A stretch of DNA of 64,000 bases from Pseudomonas sp. Irchel s3h14 (GCF_900187425.1 NZ_FYDJ01000011.1:120205-184204), one strand, 5' to 3'; counted from the stretch's first letter, positions 42,842 through 51,594 are shown. Made by a program: numbers and translations. Notes: generated by a model not told the origin, from the letters alone.

Positions 42842-43207
42842 TCAGTGACGGCGGTGGCGCTCACGCCAGGCGCGCCACCAGCCGCCGCTCAGGAAGAACC
42901 GTGGGAAAGTCAGAAACTGCTCGACCAGCAAGCGCGACACGGCATCTTTGCGATCACTGAATGGCTCGGAGGCTTCCACCTCCAAGCTGTGACCGTGGCG
43001 TTGCAAGCCGAGGGCGGCGAGCAGGCCGATGACGCCAATCGCGACATTCGCGAAACTCAGACTGAACACTCCCGAGGCAATCAGCAGAAACGCCACGATG
43101 AACAGCGGCACGGCAATCAGGTGCAGCACCAGATTGGTCGGGTGCTGGTGATTGTTCGGGTACGCTCGCCATTGCCAGGCGGGAAGGTTGGGATGACGTT
43201 TGCCCAT
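42842..43207 (-). CDS. DUF962/Mpo1-like small membrane protein
   Basis: 121 aa from MGKRHPNLPAW. NNHQHPTNLVLHLIAVPLFI near 20-39 carries the His/Asn pattern and first helix of DUF962/Mpo1-like proteins; a second hydrophobic stretch covers 55-75, and GHSLEVEASEP holds another conserved histidine. The yeast family member Mpo1 is an iron-dependent 2-hydroxy fatty acid dioxygenase. The bacterial role is not established. Confidence 0.6.
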   Translation of the reverse strand: MGKRHPNLPAWQWRAYPNNHQHPTNLVLHLIAVPLFIVAFLLIASGVFSLSFANVAIGVIGLLAALGLQRHGHSLEVEASEPFSDRKDAVSRLLVEQFLTFPRFFLSGGWWRAWRERHRRH

Positions 43208-43334
43208 GATGGTAATCCTTGGTTCGTTGAGGCTCTTGAACAAAGAATAGGCCGGGCCAAACCAGTCGGCGAATCAAGGCTGGCTATCAGAGTGATAGGT
43301 GTCATGTTTGGAATTGATGTTGATTGAGCTGACG

Positions 43335-43433
43335 CCTTCGCGAGCAAGCCCGCTCCCACATGTGATCTTCAGTGACCATTAATTTTTGGTACAAAAGAGA
43401 TCCACTGTGGGAGCGGGCTTGCTCGCGAAGGGG
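43335..43433. repeat. REP inverted pair (REPIN)
   Basis: GCCTTCGCGAGCAAGCCCGC and GCGGGCTTGCTCGCGAAGG flank an AT-rich spacer. It ends directly at the stop of the chemoreceptor gene. Confidence 0.9.
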
Positions 43434-43436
43434 TCG

Positions 43437-44918
43437 TCAAAGCTTCAGCTGACCGATAGCCTTGCTCAATTCCCCCGCCAACGCCGCCAGCTCATTGCTG
43501 GTAGTCGCCGAAACCACGGTCTGCTGCACGGTGTTCTCGGTCACATCCCGAATGCTCACCACCGCCCGATTCATCTCCTCCGCCACGTGGCTCTGCTGAT
43601 CGGCCGCCACGGCGATCTGCGTGTTGCTTTCACGCATCTGCGCCACCGCGCTGGTGATTTCCGCCAAGGCTGCACCGGCCTCCTGAGCCTGCTGCACGCA
43701 ATCATCGGCCTTGAACGAGCTTTCCTGCATGAAATCCACCGCGTCCCGGGTCCCGGCCTGCAACGCCGAAACCATGATCGTGATCTCGTCAGTGGAGGTC
43801 TGGACACGCTTGGCCAGGTTACGCACTTCATCGGCGACCACCGCAAAACCGCGACCCATTTCACCGGCACGGGCCGCTTCAATCGCTGCGTTCAGCGCCA
43901 GCAGGTTGGTCTGCTCGGCGATGCTGTGAATCACACTGACCACGCCATTGATCTTCTGACTGTCCTCGGCCAGACGCTGAATCATCTCGGCAGTCTGTTG
44001 CACCCCGCTGGACAGGCCGGCAATCGACTTCTGCACCCGACTGACCACTTCCTGCCCGCTGCCGGCCAGGGTGTCGGCGGTTTGCGAGAGATCGCGGGTG
44101 GCGCCGGCGTGCTGGGCAATGTGATAGACCGTGGCGGTCATTTCGTTGATCGCCGTGGCGGCCTGATCGGTTTCGCTTTGCTGGCCAAGCATGCCGTGAC
44201 GCACCTCGTTCATGCTCGACGCCAACTGTGCCGCGCCGACATCCAGTTGTCGGGCGGTGCTGGCGACGGTGTTGACCACCCGCTGGTAACCGGCTTGCAT
44301 GGCGTTGAAGGCATTGGCCATCTGCCCGACTTCGTCAGTGCAGGCCAGCGGCACACGGGCTGACAGGTCACCGGTTTTCTCGACGTGAAGCATCACGTCC
44401 TTCAGCGTATTGAGCTGGCTGAGCAGGAAGCGGATCAACAACTGCGAAGCGCCGAGCATCGCCAGCATCAGGATCGCCACCGCCACGGCATAGTTGGGAA
44501 AGCGCTCGCCAAAGACCTGGGTCAGGCTCGGACCATGAGCAATTACCGCGACCTGGTTGCCATCCGTGCGTGTAAACACTTCAGCGCCCATCAACGGGTT
44601 GTTGCCGAACAGTGGCATGGCATTGATTCCGACCCAGCCGTTGGTATCGGCCAGTTCCAGTACCGGCTGCCCGTTCAGCAGCGGTGCCTGCCCGCGACTG
44701 AAGGTCAGCACGTTATCGGCTTTGGGGAGCGGTTGCCCGGCGGGCCAGGCGTTGAGCAGTCGCGCCTGGGCTTGTGCCGATGCCTGATAAGCATGGCTGC
44801 GGACCTGTTGTTCGAGCTGTACGGCGTACAACACCAGCAACAAAGTGGTGACGAAGGCGACGGCGTTGACCGCCCAGAATTTGTATTTCAGCGAGATATT
44901 GCTAAGCCAGGCACCCAT
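43437..44918 (-). CDS. Methyl-accepting chemotaxis protein
   Basis: 493 aa from MGAWLSNISLKYKF, with GGAGG-type site upstream. Membrane helix about 13-33, periplasmic sensor of about 108 residues (34-141), second helix about 143-165, HAMP about 166-218, then the cytoplasmic signalling hairpin with the tip EQTNLLALNAAIEAARAGE and GRGFAVVADEVRNLA. The sensor is small and of no named type recognised. It signals to CheA/CheW. Confidence 0.9.
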   Translation of the reverse strand: MGAWLSNISLKYKFWAVNAVAFVTTLLLVLYAVQLEQQVRSHAYQASAQAQARLLNAWPAGQPLPKADNVLTFSRGQAPLLNGQPVLELADTNGWVGINAMPLFGNNPLMGAEVFTRTDGNQVAVIAHGPSLTQVFGERFPNYAVAVAILMLAMLGASQLLIRFLLSQLNTLKDVMLHVEKTGDLSARVPLACTDEVGQMANAFNAMQAGYQRVVNTVASTARQLDVGAAQLASSMNEVRHGMLGQQSETDQAATAINEMTATVYHIAQHAGATRDLSQTADTLAGSGQEVVSRVQKSIAGLSSGVQQTAEMIQRLAEDSQKINGVVSVIHSIAEQTNLLALNAAIEAARAGEMGRGFAVVADEVRNLAKRVQTSTDEITIMVSALQAGTRDAVDFMQESSFKADDCVQQAQEAGAALAEITSAVAQMRESNTQIAVAADQQSHVAEEMNRAVVSIRDVTENTVQQTVVSATTSNELAALAGELSKAIGQLKL

Positions 44919-45096
44919 GGAGGTCTTCTCTGATAGCGGAAACAGTTTCGGCAAGGTGCCATTATTGTGCCGCTACTCAGGGGGCTGGATCTTGATGTGG
45001 GTCAACAATCCCGGCCAGGCTCGCGCACAGGAATTGCGGGGCGTAATGCGCTATCCTTCGCGCCTTCAAAATTCCCTCGCTACAGGATTCCGCCCC

Positions 45097-45627
45097 ATGA
45101 AAGCCGCACTCGTCGAACTCATCAGTAAAATCAGCTCCGGGTGCATGAGCGATGACGAAATCCTGAAAGTTGCTGATGAAGCGGCCCAGGCCTACGCCGA
45201 TCCCGAGGCTTTTCTGACGGCGAATCCGGATATCAACTACGACGAAACGTTCCCGATTCCGCTGGGCGAGTGGGTCGTCGTCGGCAGTCTTCCGGAGACC
45301 GTGCTGTTCCAGGCCGACACCTATGTGGACCTGTTCGCCCAGATCGTTTCCTCGTTCGGTCCCGGCGTTGATTTCAATATCAAACCCAAGCAATTGGCCA
45401 AGACTGAAGCCCTGACCGCGCTCAATCGCATTCAGGTGCAGATGGGCAGCATGAACAAGGAAAACGGCGGTTACACGCTGATGAACTTCAGTCAGTTGCT
45501 CGACGACGAACTGCAAGTGGTGCTGGTCTACGGCAACGACGTGCCGCGCGTACTCGAGTTGTGCGCCAAAGTCGGCATCGCTGCCGCACCCTCGCTGGAA
45601 GCCCTCAAAATTGCCGTCCACGTTTAA
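45097..45627 (+). CDS. Conserved hypothetical protein
   Basis: 176 aa acidic soluble protein from ATG 45097. No signal peptide or membrane helix. Features are an N-terminal helical part (KAALVELISKISSGCMSDDE), a middle part with GEWVVVGSLPETVLFQADTY and a C-terminal LDDELQVVLVYGNDVPRVLE. Codon use is typical of the core genome. I do not recognise the family. It is divergent from the chemoreceptor gene and upstream of a small membrane protein gene. Confidence 0.7.
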   Translation: MKAALVELISKISSGCMSDDEILKVADEAAQAYADPEAFLTANPDINYDETFPIPLGEWVVVGSLPETVLFQADTYVDLFAQIVSSFGPGVDFNIKPKQLAKTEALTALNRIQVQMGSMNKENGGYTLMNFSQLLDDELQVVLVYGNDVPRVLELCAKVGIAAAPSLEALKIAVHV

Positions 45628-45658
45628 AAAGCGGAACCCTCCCAAGGCCCGGCTATCC

Positions 45659-45679
45659 TAAGAGTGCATACCACTCTTA
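45659..45679 (+). promoter_or_regulatory. Small hairpin before ribosome site
   Basis: TAAGAGT pairs with ACTCTTA around GCATACC. The right arm ends at the AGGGAG ribosome site of the gene at 45692, so it could influence its translation, or weakly end the upstream transcript. Confidence 0.35.
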
Positions 45680-45691
45680 GGGAGCAACACC

Positions 45692-45883
45692 ATGGGTTCC
45701 ACGTTCAACGGTCTGATTGGCCTGATTATTCTTGCCCTGGATATCTGGGCAATCATCAACGTGCTCAAAAGTGGTGCCGACACAGGGATGAAAATCATCT
45801 GGGTGCTGCTGATCCTGCTGCTGCCGGTGCTGGGCCTGATCATCTGGGCCATCGCCGGGCCACGGGGCAACGTGCGAATCTGA
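45692..45883 (+). CDS. PLD nuclease N-terminal (PLDc_N) domain small membrane protein
   Basis: 63 aa with two hydrophobic segments: FNGLIGLIILALDIWAIINV and KIIWVLLILLLPVLGLIIWA, ending in AGPRGNVRI. This two-helix pattern with LPVLGLIIW near the end is the PLDc_N domain, normally found ahead of cardiolipin synthases but often free-standing in Pseudomonas. Function unknown. AGGGAG is the ribosome site. Confidence 0.75.
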   Translation: MGSTFNGLIGLIILALDIWAIINVLKSGADTGMKIIWVLLILLLPVLGLIIWAIAGPRGNVRI

Positions 45884-45907
45884 TACGCACTCAAGAACGA
45901 CACATTT

Positions 45908-46022
45908 CCCCTGTGGGAGCGGCGGTGCGGCGATCCGACTTGCTCGCGAAAGCGGTGTGTCAGTCAAAGTTAATGTCAACTGACACGACGCTTTCGCGAG
46001 CAAGCCCGCTCCCACAAGGGGA
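45908..46022. repeat. REP inverted pair with a longer variant arm
   Basis: The right arm is the standard GCTTTCGCGAGCAAGCCCGC. The left arm GTGGGAGCGG then has about 16 extra bases (CGGTGCGGCGATCCGA) before CTTGCTCGCGAAAGC. The spacer contains GTTAATGTCAACTGAC. Confidence 0.88.
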
Positions 46023-46166
46023 TTGTGTCTAGTCATCAAGTGACGTTCGACCTGTCATGTTCCGCAACGTAGAATTCTCGCCTTTCCCGGGGCAATCGAG
46101 CTGATCGATTGGCCATCATGGGCGGGTAACCGTCCGTTGCCACCCGCATCCATCGGAGCACTTCCC

Positions 46167-47042
46167 ATGAGCAACACCCCGACCAGCGAGTACCTGGAAA
46201 CCCTCTACGAAGGCTACGGCCAGCGTTTTCGCATGGAAAAACTGCTGCACGAAGTGCGTACCGAACATCAACACCTGGTGATTTTCGAGAACCCGCGCAT
46301 GGGCCGCGTCATGGCGCTGGACGGCGTGATCCAGACCACCGAAGCCGACGAATTCATCTACCACGAGATGTTGACCCACGTGCCGATCCTGGCGCATGGC
46401 ACCGCCCAGCGCGTGCTGATCATCGGTGGCGGCGACGGCGGCATGCTGCGTGAAGTGGCCAAGCACCGCAGCATCGAGCACATCACCATGGTCGAGATCG
46501 ACGGCACTGTGGTCGACATGTGCAAGGAATTCCTGCCGAACCACTCCAAGGGTGCGTTCAATGATCCACGCCTGAACCTGGTGATCGACGACGGCATGCG
46601 TTTCGTCGCCACCACCACCGAAAAATTCGACGTGATCATTTCCGATTCCACCGACCCGATCGGCCCGGGCGAAGTGCTGTTCTCGGAAAACTTCTACCAG
46701 GCCTGCCGTCGCTGCCTGAACGAAGGCGGCATCCTGGTGACCCAGAACGGCACGCCGTTCATGCAAATCGAAGAAGTCAAAACCACCGCCGGGCGTCTGC
46801 GCAGCCTGTTCCCGGACTGGCACTTCTATCAGGCGGCCGTGCCGACCTACATCGGCGGCGCCATGACCTTCGCCTGGGGCGCGACCAATACCGCCTATCG
46901 CAAATTGTCCCGCGAAACCCTGCAGCAGCGCTTCGCCGGCAGCGGCATCATCACCCGCTACTACAACCCGGAAATCCACATCGGCGCGTTCGCCTTGCCG
47001 CAATACGTCCTGCAGGCTGTGAACAAGCCTAGCAACGACTGA
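46167..47042 (+). CDS. speE: Polyamine aminopropyltransferase (spermidine synthase)
   Basis: 291 aa from MSNTPTSEYLETLYEGYGQR. IIGGGDGGMLREVAKH (GGGDGG at 87-92) binds decarboxylated S-adenosylmethionine and SDSTDPIGPGEVLF holds the catalytic Asp (D160). It transfers an aminopropyl group to putrescine to make spermidine in the cytoplasm. A single-gene unit with its own terminator. Confidence 0.93.
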   Translation: MSNTPTSEYLETLYEGYGQRFRMEKLLHEVRTEHQHLVIFENPRMGRVMALDGVIQTTEADEFIYHEMLTHVPILAHGTAQRVLIIGGGDGGMLREVAKHRSIEHITMVEIDGTVVDMCKEFLPNHSKGAFNDPRLNLVIDDGMRFVATTTEKFDVIISDSTDPIGPGEVLFSENFYQACRRCLNEGGILVTQNGTPFMQIEEVKTTAGRLRSLFPDWHFYQAAVPTYIGGAMTFAWGATNTAYRKLSRETLQQRFAGSGIITRYYNPEIHIGAFALPQYVLQAVNKPSND

Positions 47043-47057
47043 TATCGAGCAAGCCAG

Positions 47058-47107
47058 AAAGGGCCCTCTCAGGTTGTGTGAAAACACACCGGAGACGGCC
47101 CTTTTTT
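47058..47107 (+). terminator. Terminator of speE
   Basis: A long hairpin: AAAGGGCC with GGCCCTTT outside and GTGTG with CACAC inside, loop AAAA, followed by a run of T. Confidence 0.88.
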
Positions 47108-47108
47108 C

Positions 47109-47130
47109 ATGCTTCACTTATGCTTCACTT
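47109..47130 (+). repeat. 11-base tandem duplication
   Basis: ATGCTTCACTT occurs twice in direct succession just after the speE terminator. Probably a replication slip; no function evident. Confidence 0.6.
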
Positions 47131-47222
47131 ATAGATGTAGAAGGTCCGGTTGAACGATTGGCCGGGGAAGAATGTCGAGATACATGTAAGCCCATCCATG
47201 GGTTTTATCGAGGAGGCACCTG

Positions 47223-47456
47223 ATGCAAAAGTGGAAAGTCACTTTCGTTGATGATCACGGTGAACAAGTTGACGAGGTGTTCGAGAGCGATGAATGCCCG
47301 AACAACGAGCAAGCTGCGAAGCTCATTCGCGCCCGGTGTCTGCCTGTGGCTGCCGAACTGGACCTCAACGATCTGGAAGGGCGCGCCGATGATCCGACTG
47401 TCAAAAGTCTGAAAACCCAGAACAGCATTGAAATCCTCAGCATCACGCCAATCTGA
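47223..47456 (+). CDS. Small conserved hypothetical protein
   Basis: 77 aa, acidic, no signal peptide. The start MQKWKVTFVDDHGEQVDEVF suggests a beta-strand-rich small domain; the middle is DLNDLEGRADDPTVKSL. A strong ribosome site (GAGGAGG, six bases before ATG) and regular codon use support it. Family not recognised. Confidence 0.65.
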   Translation: MQKWKVTFVDDHGEQVDEVFESDECPNNEQAAKLIRARCLPVAAELDLNDLEGRADDPTVKSLKTQNSIEILSITPI

Positions 47457-47579
47457 ACATCTCCTGTCACATTCCTAACCAGGCCTTGGCAGCGGCTCAA
47501 TCTTGAGGCTACTCTGCAATCGAGATCAGCGAACGGATCGCTAAGGTCTGGTCTTGTCAGCTACATGCTTGCTTCCCAC

Positions 47580-47596
47580 CGGCAACGTTGTTGCCG
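47580..47596. repeat. Short hairpin in the rraB leader region
   Basis: CGGCAAC and GTTGCCG around GTT, in the 213-base gap upstream of rraB. No T-run follows, so it is not a clear terminator. Confidence 0.4.
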
Positions 47597-47669
47597 CATC
47601 GCTCGCCCCATTCGGTTGCGAGTGCCGGGAATACGGAAAGTCTATCCATCAGTCTGAGGGGGACGTTTC

Positions 47670-48011
47670 ATGAGCACAGCCTATCAAGAAGACATCAGCA
47701 CCAGCGTGTTGCGCCGCATGAAAGAAGGCGGTTTCGACTTTTCACGATTCCATCCCATCGAGTTCTACGCCATTTTCCCGGACGAGGAGCGGGCGCGCAG
47801 GGCGGCAAGGCATTACTGTGGTGAATCCTTGAATGCACAAATCAGCGTGCGCGATGACGGCGCGTGGTACCTGGAGCTGAGCAAGGTGATGTACGCCACT
47901 TATGACGGCATCGGCGATTTTGAGCAAGATTTCGAGGCAGTGGTCGAGCCTTTGGGCGGCATCATCGAAGGATGGGGCGTTAAGCAGGAGGTACGAGGGC
48001 GACTCGCATAA
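47670..48011 (+). CDS. rraB: Ribonuclease E inhibitor RraB-family protein
   Basis: 113 aa. DISTSVLRRMKEGGFDFSRF and IEFYAIFPDEERARRAARHY, then the C-terminal YDGIGDFEQDFEAVVEPLGG, match the RraB family, which binds RNase E and lowers its activity in E. coli. It is acidic, as expected. GAGGGGGA precedes the ATG. It is followed by its own terminator. The regulatory role in Pseudomonas is inferred from the family. Confidence 0.8.
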   Translation: MSTAYQEDISTSVLRRMKEGGFDFSRFHPIEFYAIFPDEERARRAARHYCGESLNAQISVRDDGAWYLELSKVMYATYDGIGDFEQDFEAVVEPLGGIIEGWGVKQEVRGRLA

Positions 48012-48036
48012 CTTATGAACAGTGACAACACTCAGT

Positions 48037-48066
48037 AACGGCTGACCTCAGGGTTGGCCGTTTTCG
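48037..48066 (+). terminator. Terminator of rraB
   Basis: AACGGC pairs with GCCGTT around an imperfect inner stem, followed by TTTCGTTTG. Confidence 0.7.
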
Positions 48067-48116
48067 TTTGTGGGGTTTGGAATTCGTGTTTTTGATTCAT
48101 AACGTTTCAAAAACGC

Positions 48117-48143
48117 AAAAAAAAGCCGCCTAAACAGGCGGCT
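48117..48143 (-). terminator. Minus-strand terminator with no known gene
   Basis: On the minus strand AGCCGCCT-GTTT-AGGCGGCT is followed directly by eight T. It is a textbook intrinsic terminator, but no minus-strand gene lies to the right before 48,400, so it may end a small RNA or catch antisense transcripts from the divergent region. Confidence 0.75.
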
Positions 48144-48355
48144 AAAGGGAAGTTCATCAAGATTTTCAGCGAATGCGCGGATTATCCGCATCGACTCCCG
48201 GGCAGTGAAATCAACTCTGGCTATGCTGGTGATAGGCGACAACATTGCTTCGCAATGAAGCGGGGGCGATCAGGTGGGGGCATTTACCGCACAGGATTGG
48301 TGCGGTGCGTGCAGTGCGATTATCCAACTGATTGATATCAAAGCGTTTATGCCGA
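48144..48355. other. Intergenic region, possible minus-strand small RNA
   Basis: About 210 bases with no protein-coding gene supported. It contains palindromes GCGGATTATCCGC (48174-48186) and ATTGCTTCGCAAT (about 48244-48256) and CCGCAC/GTGCGG near 48,290. Together with the minus-strand terminator at 48117 this could be a small RNA, but no clear sigma70 promoter was found. Confidence 0.35.
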
Positions 48356-48371
48356 TGGCACGGGCTTTGCG
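48356..48371 (+). promoter_or_regulatory. Sigma54-type promoter of the ATP-grasp/alpha-E/transglutaminase operon
   Basis: TGGCACGGGCTTTGCG matches TGGCAC-N5-TTGC with the GG and GC ten bases apart. The predicted start of transcription near 48,383 leaves a leader of about 22 bases containing AAGGAG at 48393-48398 before the ATG at 48405. Spacing and consensus are both very good. Confidence 0.7.
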
Positions 48372-48404
48372 AAGCCCTGATGTCCGGGTGACAAGGAGTA
48401 CGGC

Positions 48405-49814
48405 ATGATCCGCACCTATTTTGATGAGATGTACGATGCCGGCGGCCAGGTCCGCCCGCATTATCGGGAGTTTGCCCGTTGGCTGGCCGAAACGCCTGAC
48501 GAGCTTTTGGCACAACGGCGACGCGAGGCCGATCTGTTATTTCATCGCGCCGGGATAACATTCACGCTCTATGGTGATGAGCAAGGGACAGAGCGCCTGA
48601 TTCCCTTCGACACCATCCCCCGCAGCATCCCCGCCAGTGAATGGCGAGTCGTCGAGCGCGGCTGCATTCAGCGGGTCAAGGCGTTGAACATGTTCCTCGC
48701 CGACCTCTATCACGAGCAACGCATTATCAAGGCTGGCATCATCCCGGCCGAGCAAGTGCTGGCCAACGAGCAATACCAGTTGGCGATGCAAGGGCTGAAT
48801 CTGCACCGCGATATCTATTCCCACATCTCCGGTGTCGATCTGGTACGCGATGGCGACGGCACGTACTACGTGCTTGAAGACAACCTTCGTACACCGAGCG
48901 GCGTCAGCTACATGCTCGAAGACCGCAAGATGATGATGCGGTTGTTCCCCGAGTTGTTCGCGGCCCAGCGCATTGCCCCTATCGACCACTATCCCAACCT
49001 GTTGCTCGACACCCTGAAAAGCTCCAGCCCGATTGATAACCCGAGCGTGGTGGTGCTGACGCCGGGCCGTTTCAACAGCGCGTTCTTTGAACATGCGTTT
49101 CTGGCGCGGGAAATGGGCGTTGAACTGGTGGAAGGCGCGGACTTGTTCGTGCGGGATGACAAGGTGTTCATGCGCACCACGGACGGGCCGAAAGCCGTCG
49201 ACGTGATCTACCGTCGCCTCGACGATGCGTTCCTTGATCCGCTGGCGTTCAACCCGGACTCGATGCTCGGCGTTCCAGGGCTGCTGTCGTCCTATCGCTC
49301 CGGCAACGTGGTGCTGGCAAATGCCATCGGTACCGGGGTCGCGGACGACAAGTCGGTGTATCCATTCGTCACGGACATGATCCGTTTCTACCTGGATGAA
49401 GAGCCGATTCTGAAGAATGTGCCGACGTGGCAGTGTCGTAATCCCTCCGAACTGTCCCACGTACTGGCCAATCTTCCGGAACTGGTGGTCAAGGAAACCC
49501 AGGGCTCCGGCGGTTACGGAATGCTGGTGGGGCCGGCGGCGACGGCGGCGGAAATCGAGTCTTTCCGCGCGCGGATCAAAGCCAAGCCCCATGCGTACAT
49601 CGCACAACCGACGTTGTCCCTGTCGACCTGTCCGACCTTTGTCGAAAACGGCATTGCTCCACGCCACATCGACCTGCGTCCGTTTGTATTGTCTGGCCGC
49701 GAAACCCGGGTTGTGCCCGGCGGTTTGACCCGTGTTGCCCTGCGCGAAGGCTCCCTGGTGGTGAATTCATCCCAGGGTGGCGGAACCAAGGACACCTGGG
49801 TGGTCGAGGATTGA
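48405..49814 (+). CDS. Circularly permuted ATP-grasp protein
   Basis: 469 aa of the DUF404/DUF407 (CP_ATPgrasp) type. Typical blocks are GDEQGTERLIPFDTIPR near 62-78, LEDNLRTPSGVSYMLEDR near 162-179, TPGRFNSAFFEHAFLA, VKETQGSGGYGMLVGP near 362-377 and RVVPGGLTRVALREGSLVVN followed by SSQGGGTKDTWV at the end. ATP-grasp enzymes form amide bonds; this family is predicted, not proven, to ligate peptides or modify a protein. First gene of a three-gene operon with alpha-E and transglutaminase proteins. Confidence 0.88.
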   Translation: MIRTYFDEMYDAGGQVRPHYREFARWLAETPDELLAQRRREADLLFHRAGITFTLYGDEQGTERLIPFDTIPRSIPASEWRVVERGCIQRVKALNMFLADLYHEQRIIKAGIIPAEQVLANEQYQLAMQGLNLHRDIYSHISGVDLVRDGDGTYYVLEDNLRTPSGVSYMLEDRKMMMRLFPELFAAQRIAPIDHYPNLLLDTLKSSSPIDNPSVVVLTPGRFNSAFFEHAFLAREMGVELVEGADLFVRDDKVFMRTTDGPKAVDVIYRRLDDAFLDPLAFNPDSMLGVPGLLSSYRSGNVVLANAIGTGVADDKSVYPFVTDMIRFYLDEEPILKNVPTWQCRNPSELSHVLANLPELVVKETQGSGGYGMLVGPAATAAEIESFRARIKAKPHAYIAQPTLSLSTCPTFVENGIAPRHIDLRPFVLSGRETRVVPGGLTRVALREGSLVVNSSQGGGTKDTWVVED

Positions 49815-49826
49815 AGGAAGCCTGCC

Positions 49827-50777
49827 ATGTTAAGTAGAACTGCCTCGGATTTGTATTGGATGTCGCGTTACCTGGAGCGGGCGGAAAACCTCGCACGGAT
49901 GCTCGACATCAGTTATTCGCTGTCGCTGATGCCACAGGATGGCCGTGGTGACGGCCTGCATGAACTCGCCATGCCGTTGTTGATCACCGGCACCCTGGAC
50001 GATTACCTGGAGCGCCACGGCGAATTGCACGCCGAACGGCTGCTGCATTTCTTCGCCCTGGACGCGGCCAATCCGGCGAGCATCTACAGCTGCCTCGGCG
50101 CTGCGCGGGCCAGTGCCCATGCGGTGCGTGGGCGAATCACCGCCGACATGTGGGAAAACATCAATGCCACCTGGCTGGAAATCCGCGGGATTGCCGATCA
50201 GGGCTTGAGTCGCTACGGCATGAGCCGTTTCTGCGAATGGATCAAGGAACGTTCCCACCTGTTCCGCGGCGCGTCCTACGGCACGATCATGCGTAACGAC
50301 GCGTTCCGCTTCATTCGTCTGGGGACGTTTATCGAAAGGGCCGACAACACGTTGCGCCTGCTTGACGCCCGCTACGAAATGGCTGGCGATCAGGCAGAGG
50401 CGGTCAGCGATGGCACCGCCCACGCGTATTACCAGTGGAGTGCTTTGCTGCGGGCGTTGTCCTCGTTCGAGGCCTACACCGAGATCTACCGCGATGCGCC
50501 CGGCGCCCGGCATGTGGCGGAGTTGCTGTTGCTGCGTGCTGACGTGCCGCGTTCATTGCGCGCCTGCACTGAAGAAATCGACCAGATCCTTGCCCAGCTG
50601 CCGGGGGCCAACGGCCGTCCCGCGCAACGTCTTGCAGCGGAAATGGACGCACGCCTGCGCTACACCGGCATCACCGAAATTCTCGACGAAGGCCTGCACG
50701 CCTGGCTGACCGAGTTCATCCCGCTGGTGCGCCAGTTGGGTAACGCCATACACAGTTCCTACCTGGAGGCTGCATGA
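49827..50777 (+). CDS. Alpha-E domain protein (DUF403)
   Basis: 316 aa all-helical protein. It opens MLSRTASDLYWMSRYLERAE, the diagnostic start of the alpha-E family, and contains NRTxD-like IERADNTLRLLDARYEM and SSFEAYTEIYRD further on. Function is unknown; the family nearly always accompanies the circularly permuted ATP-grasp protein and a transglutaminase. It starts 12 bases after the ATP-grasp gene and its stop overlaps the next start (ATGA). Confidence 0.88.
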   Translation: MLSRTASDLYWMSRYLERAENLARMLDISYSLSLMPQDGRGDGLHELAMPLLITGTLDDYLERHGELHAERLLHFFALDAANPASIYSCLGAARASAHAVRGRITADMWENINATWLEIRGIADQGLSRYGMSRFCEWIKERSHLFRGASYGTIMRNDAFRFIRLGTFIERADNTLRLLDARYEMAGDQAEAVSDGTAHAYYQWSALLRALSSFEAYTEIYRDAPGARHVAELLLLRADVPRSLRACTEEIDQILAQLPGANGRPAQRLAAEMDARLRYTGITEILDEGLHAWLTEFIPLVRQLGNAIHSSYLEAA

Positions 50778-51583
50778 GACTTTCCATTAGCCACGAGACC
50801 ACCTATCACTACGAAGATCAGGTGCGGGCGAGCATCCAGTACCTGCGACTGACCCCCCACGACAGTGAGCGCCAGCATGTGCTCAGCTGGCAGCTCGACT
50901 TGCCGCGCCCGGTGCGTGCGCAACTCGATCCGTTCGGCAATATCCTGCACGTGCTGACCATGGACGAGCCTCACGAGGCGATCATCATCGGCGCCCGGGG
51001 CCAGGTGGACATCGACGAATTGCGCGAGGCGGAGCATGAAAGCCAGTCGGCGCTGCCGTTCTTGCGTTTCACGCGCCTGACCGAAGCCGACGAAGCCCTG
51101 CGTGCGTTCGCCGAGAAGGAATGCAAGCAACGCCGGGATCGCACGGCGCTGATCGACTTGATGCATGGCCTGAACCAGCACATGACCTACACGCCGGGCT
51201 CCACCGAAGTGGACACCAGCGCCGCTCAAGCTTTCGCCGGGCGTTCGGGCGTCTGTCAGGACCACACTCATGCGTTTCTCGCCTGCGCTCGCAGCCTGGG
51301 CATTCCGTCGCGTTATGTGTCGGGCTATTTGTACAGCGAGAACAGCGAACACCTGGCCAGTCACGCCTGGGCGGAAGCCTGGCTCGATGACGCCTGGTAC
51401 AGCTTTGACGTGACCAATGAATTGGCGCGGCCTGAGCGTCATCTGAAACTGGCGGTGGGCCTGGATTACCTGGATGCCTGCCCGGTGCGTGGCATGCGGC
51501 GTGGTGGTGGGTGCGAGCAGATGCATGCGAAGGTGTTTGTTTCGCCAACGCCGATGCCAGTGATCTCAGTGCAACAGCAATAA
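50774..51583 (+). CDS. Transglutaminase-like cysteine protease family protein
   Basis: 269 aa. The N-terminal beta domain (MRLSISHETTYHYEDQVRAS) precedes the transglutaminase core with C161 in GRSGVCQDHTHAFLACARSL, H197 in ASHAWAEAWL and D212 in SFDVTN, a complete Cys-His-Asp triad. In this operon it is predicted to cleave or transfer a peptide bond made or opposed by the ATP-grasp enzyme. No signal peptide, so cytoplasmic. The ribosome site lies within the end of the alpha-E gene. Confidence 0.88.
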   Translation: MRLSISHETTYHYEDQVRASIQYLRLTPHDSERQHVLSWQLDLPRPVRAQLDPFGNILHVLTMDEPHEAIIIGARGQVDIDELREAEHESQSALPFLRFTRLTEADEALRAFAEKECKQRRDRTALIDLMHGLNQHMTYTPGSTEVDTSAAQAFAGRSGVCQDHTHAFLACARSLGIPSRYVSGYLYSENSEHLASHAWAEAWLDDAWYSFDVTNELARPERHLKLAVGLDYLDACPVRGMRRGGGCEQMHAKVFVSPTPMPVISVQQQ

Positions 51584-51594
51584 ACCTGCACGCT

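Noticed and set aside
31053..46022. REP doublets as a CRISPR array.
   Set aside because: The units are inverted pairs scattered over 15 kb, not short direct repeats with spacers.
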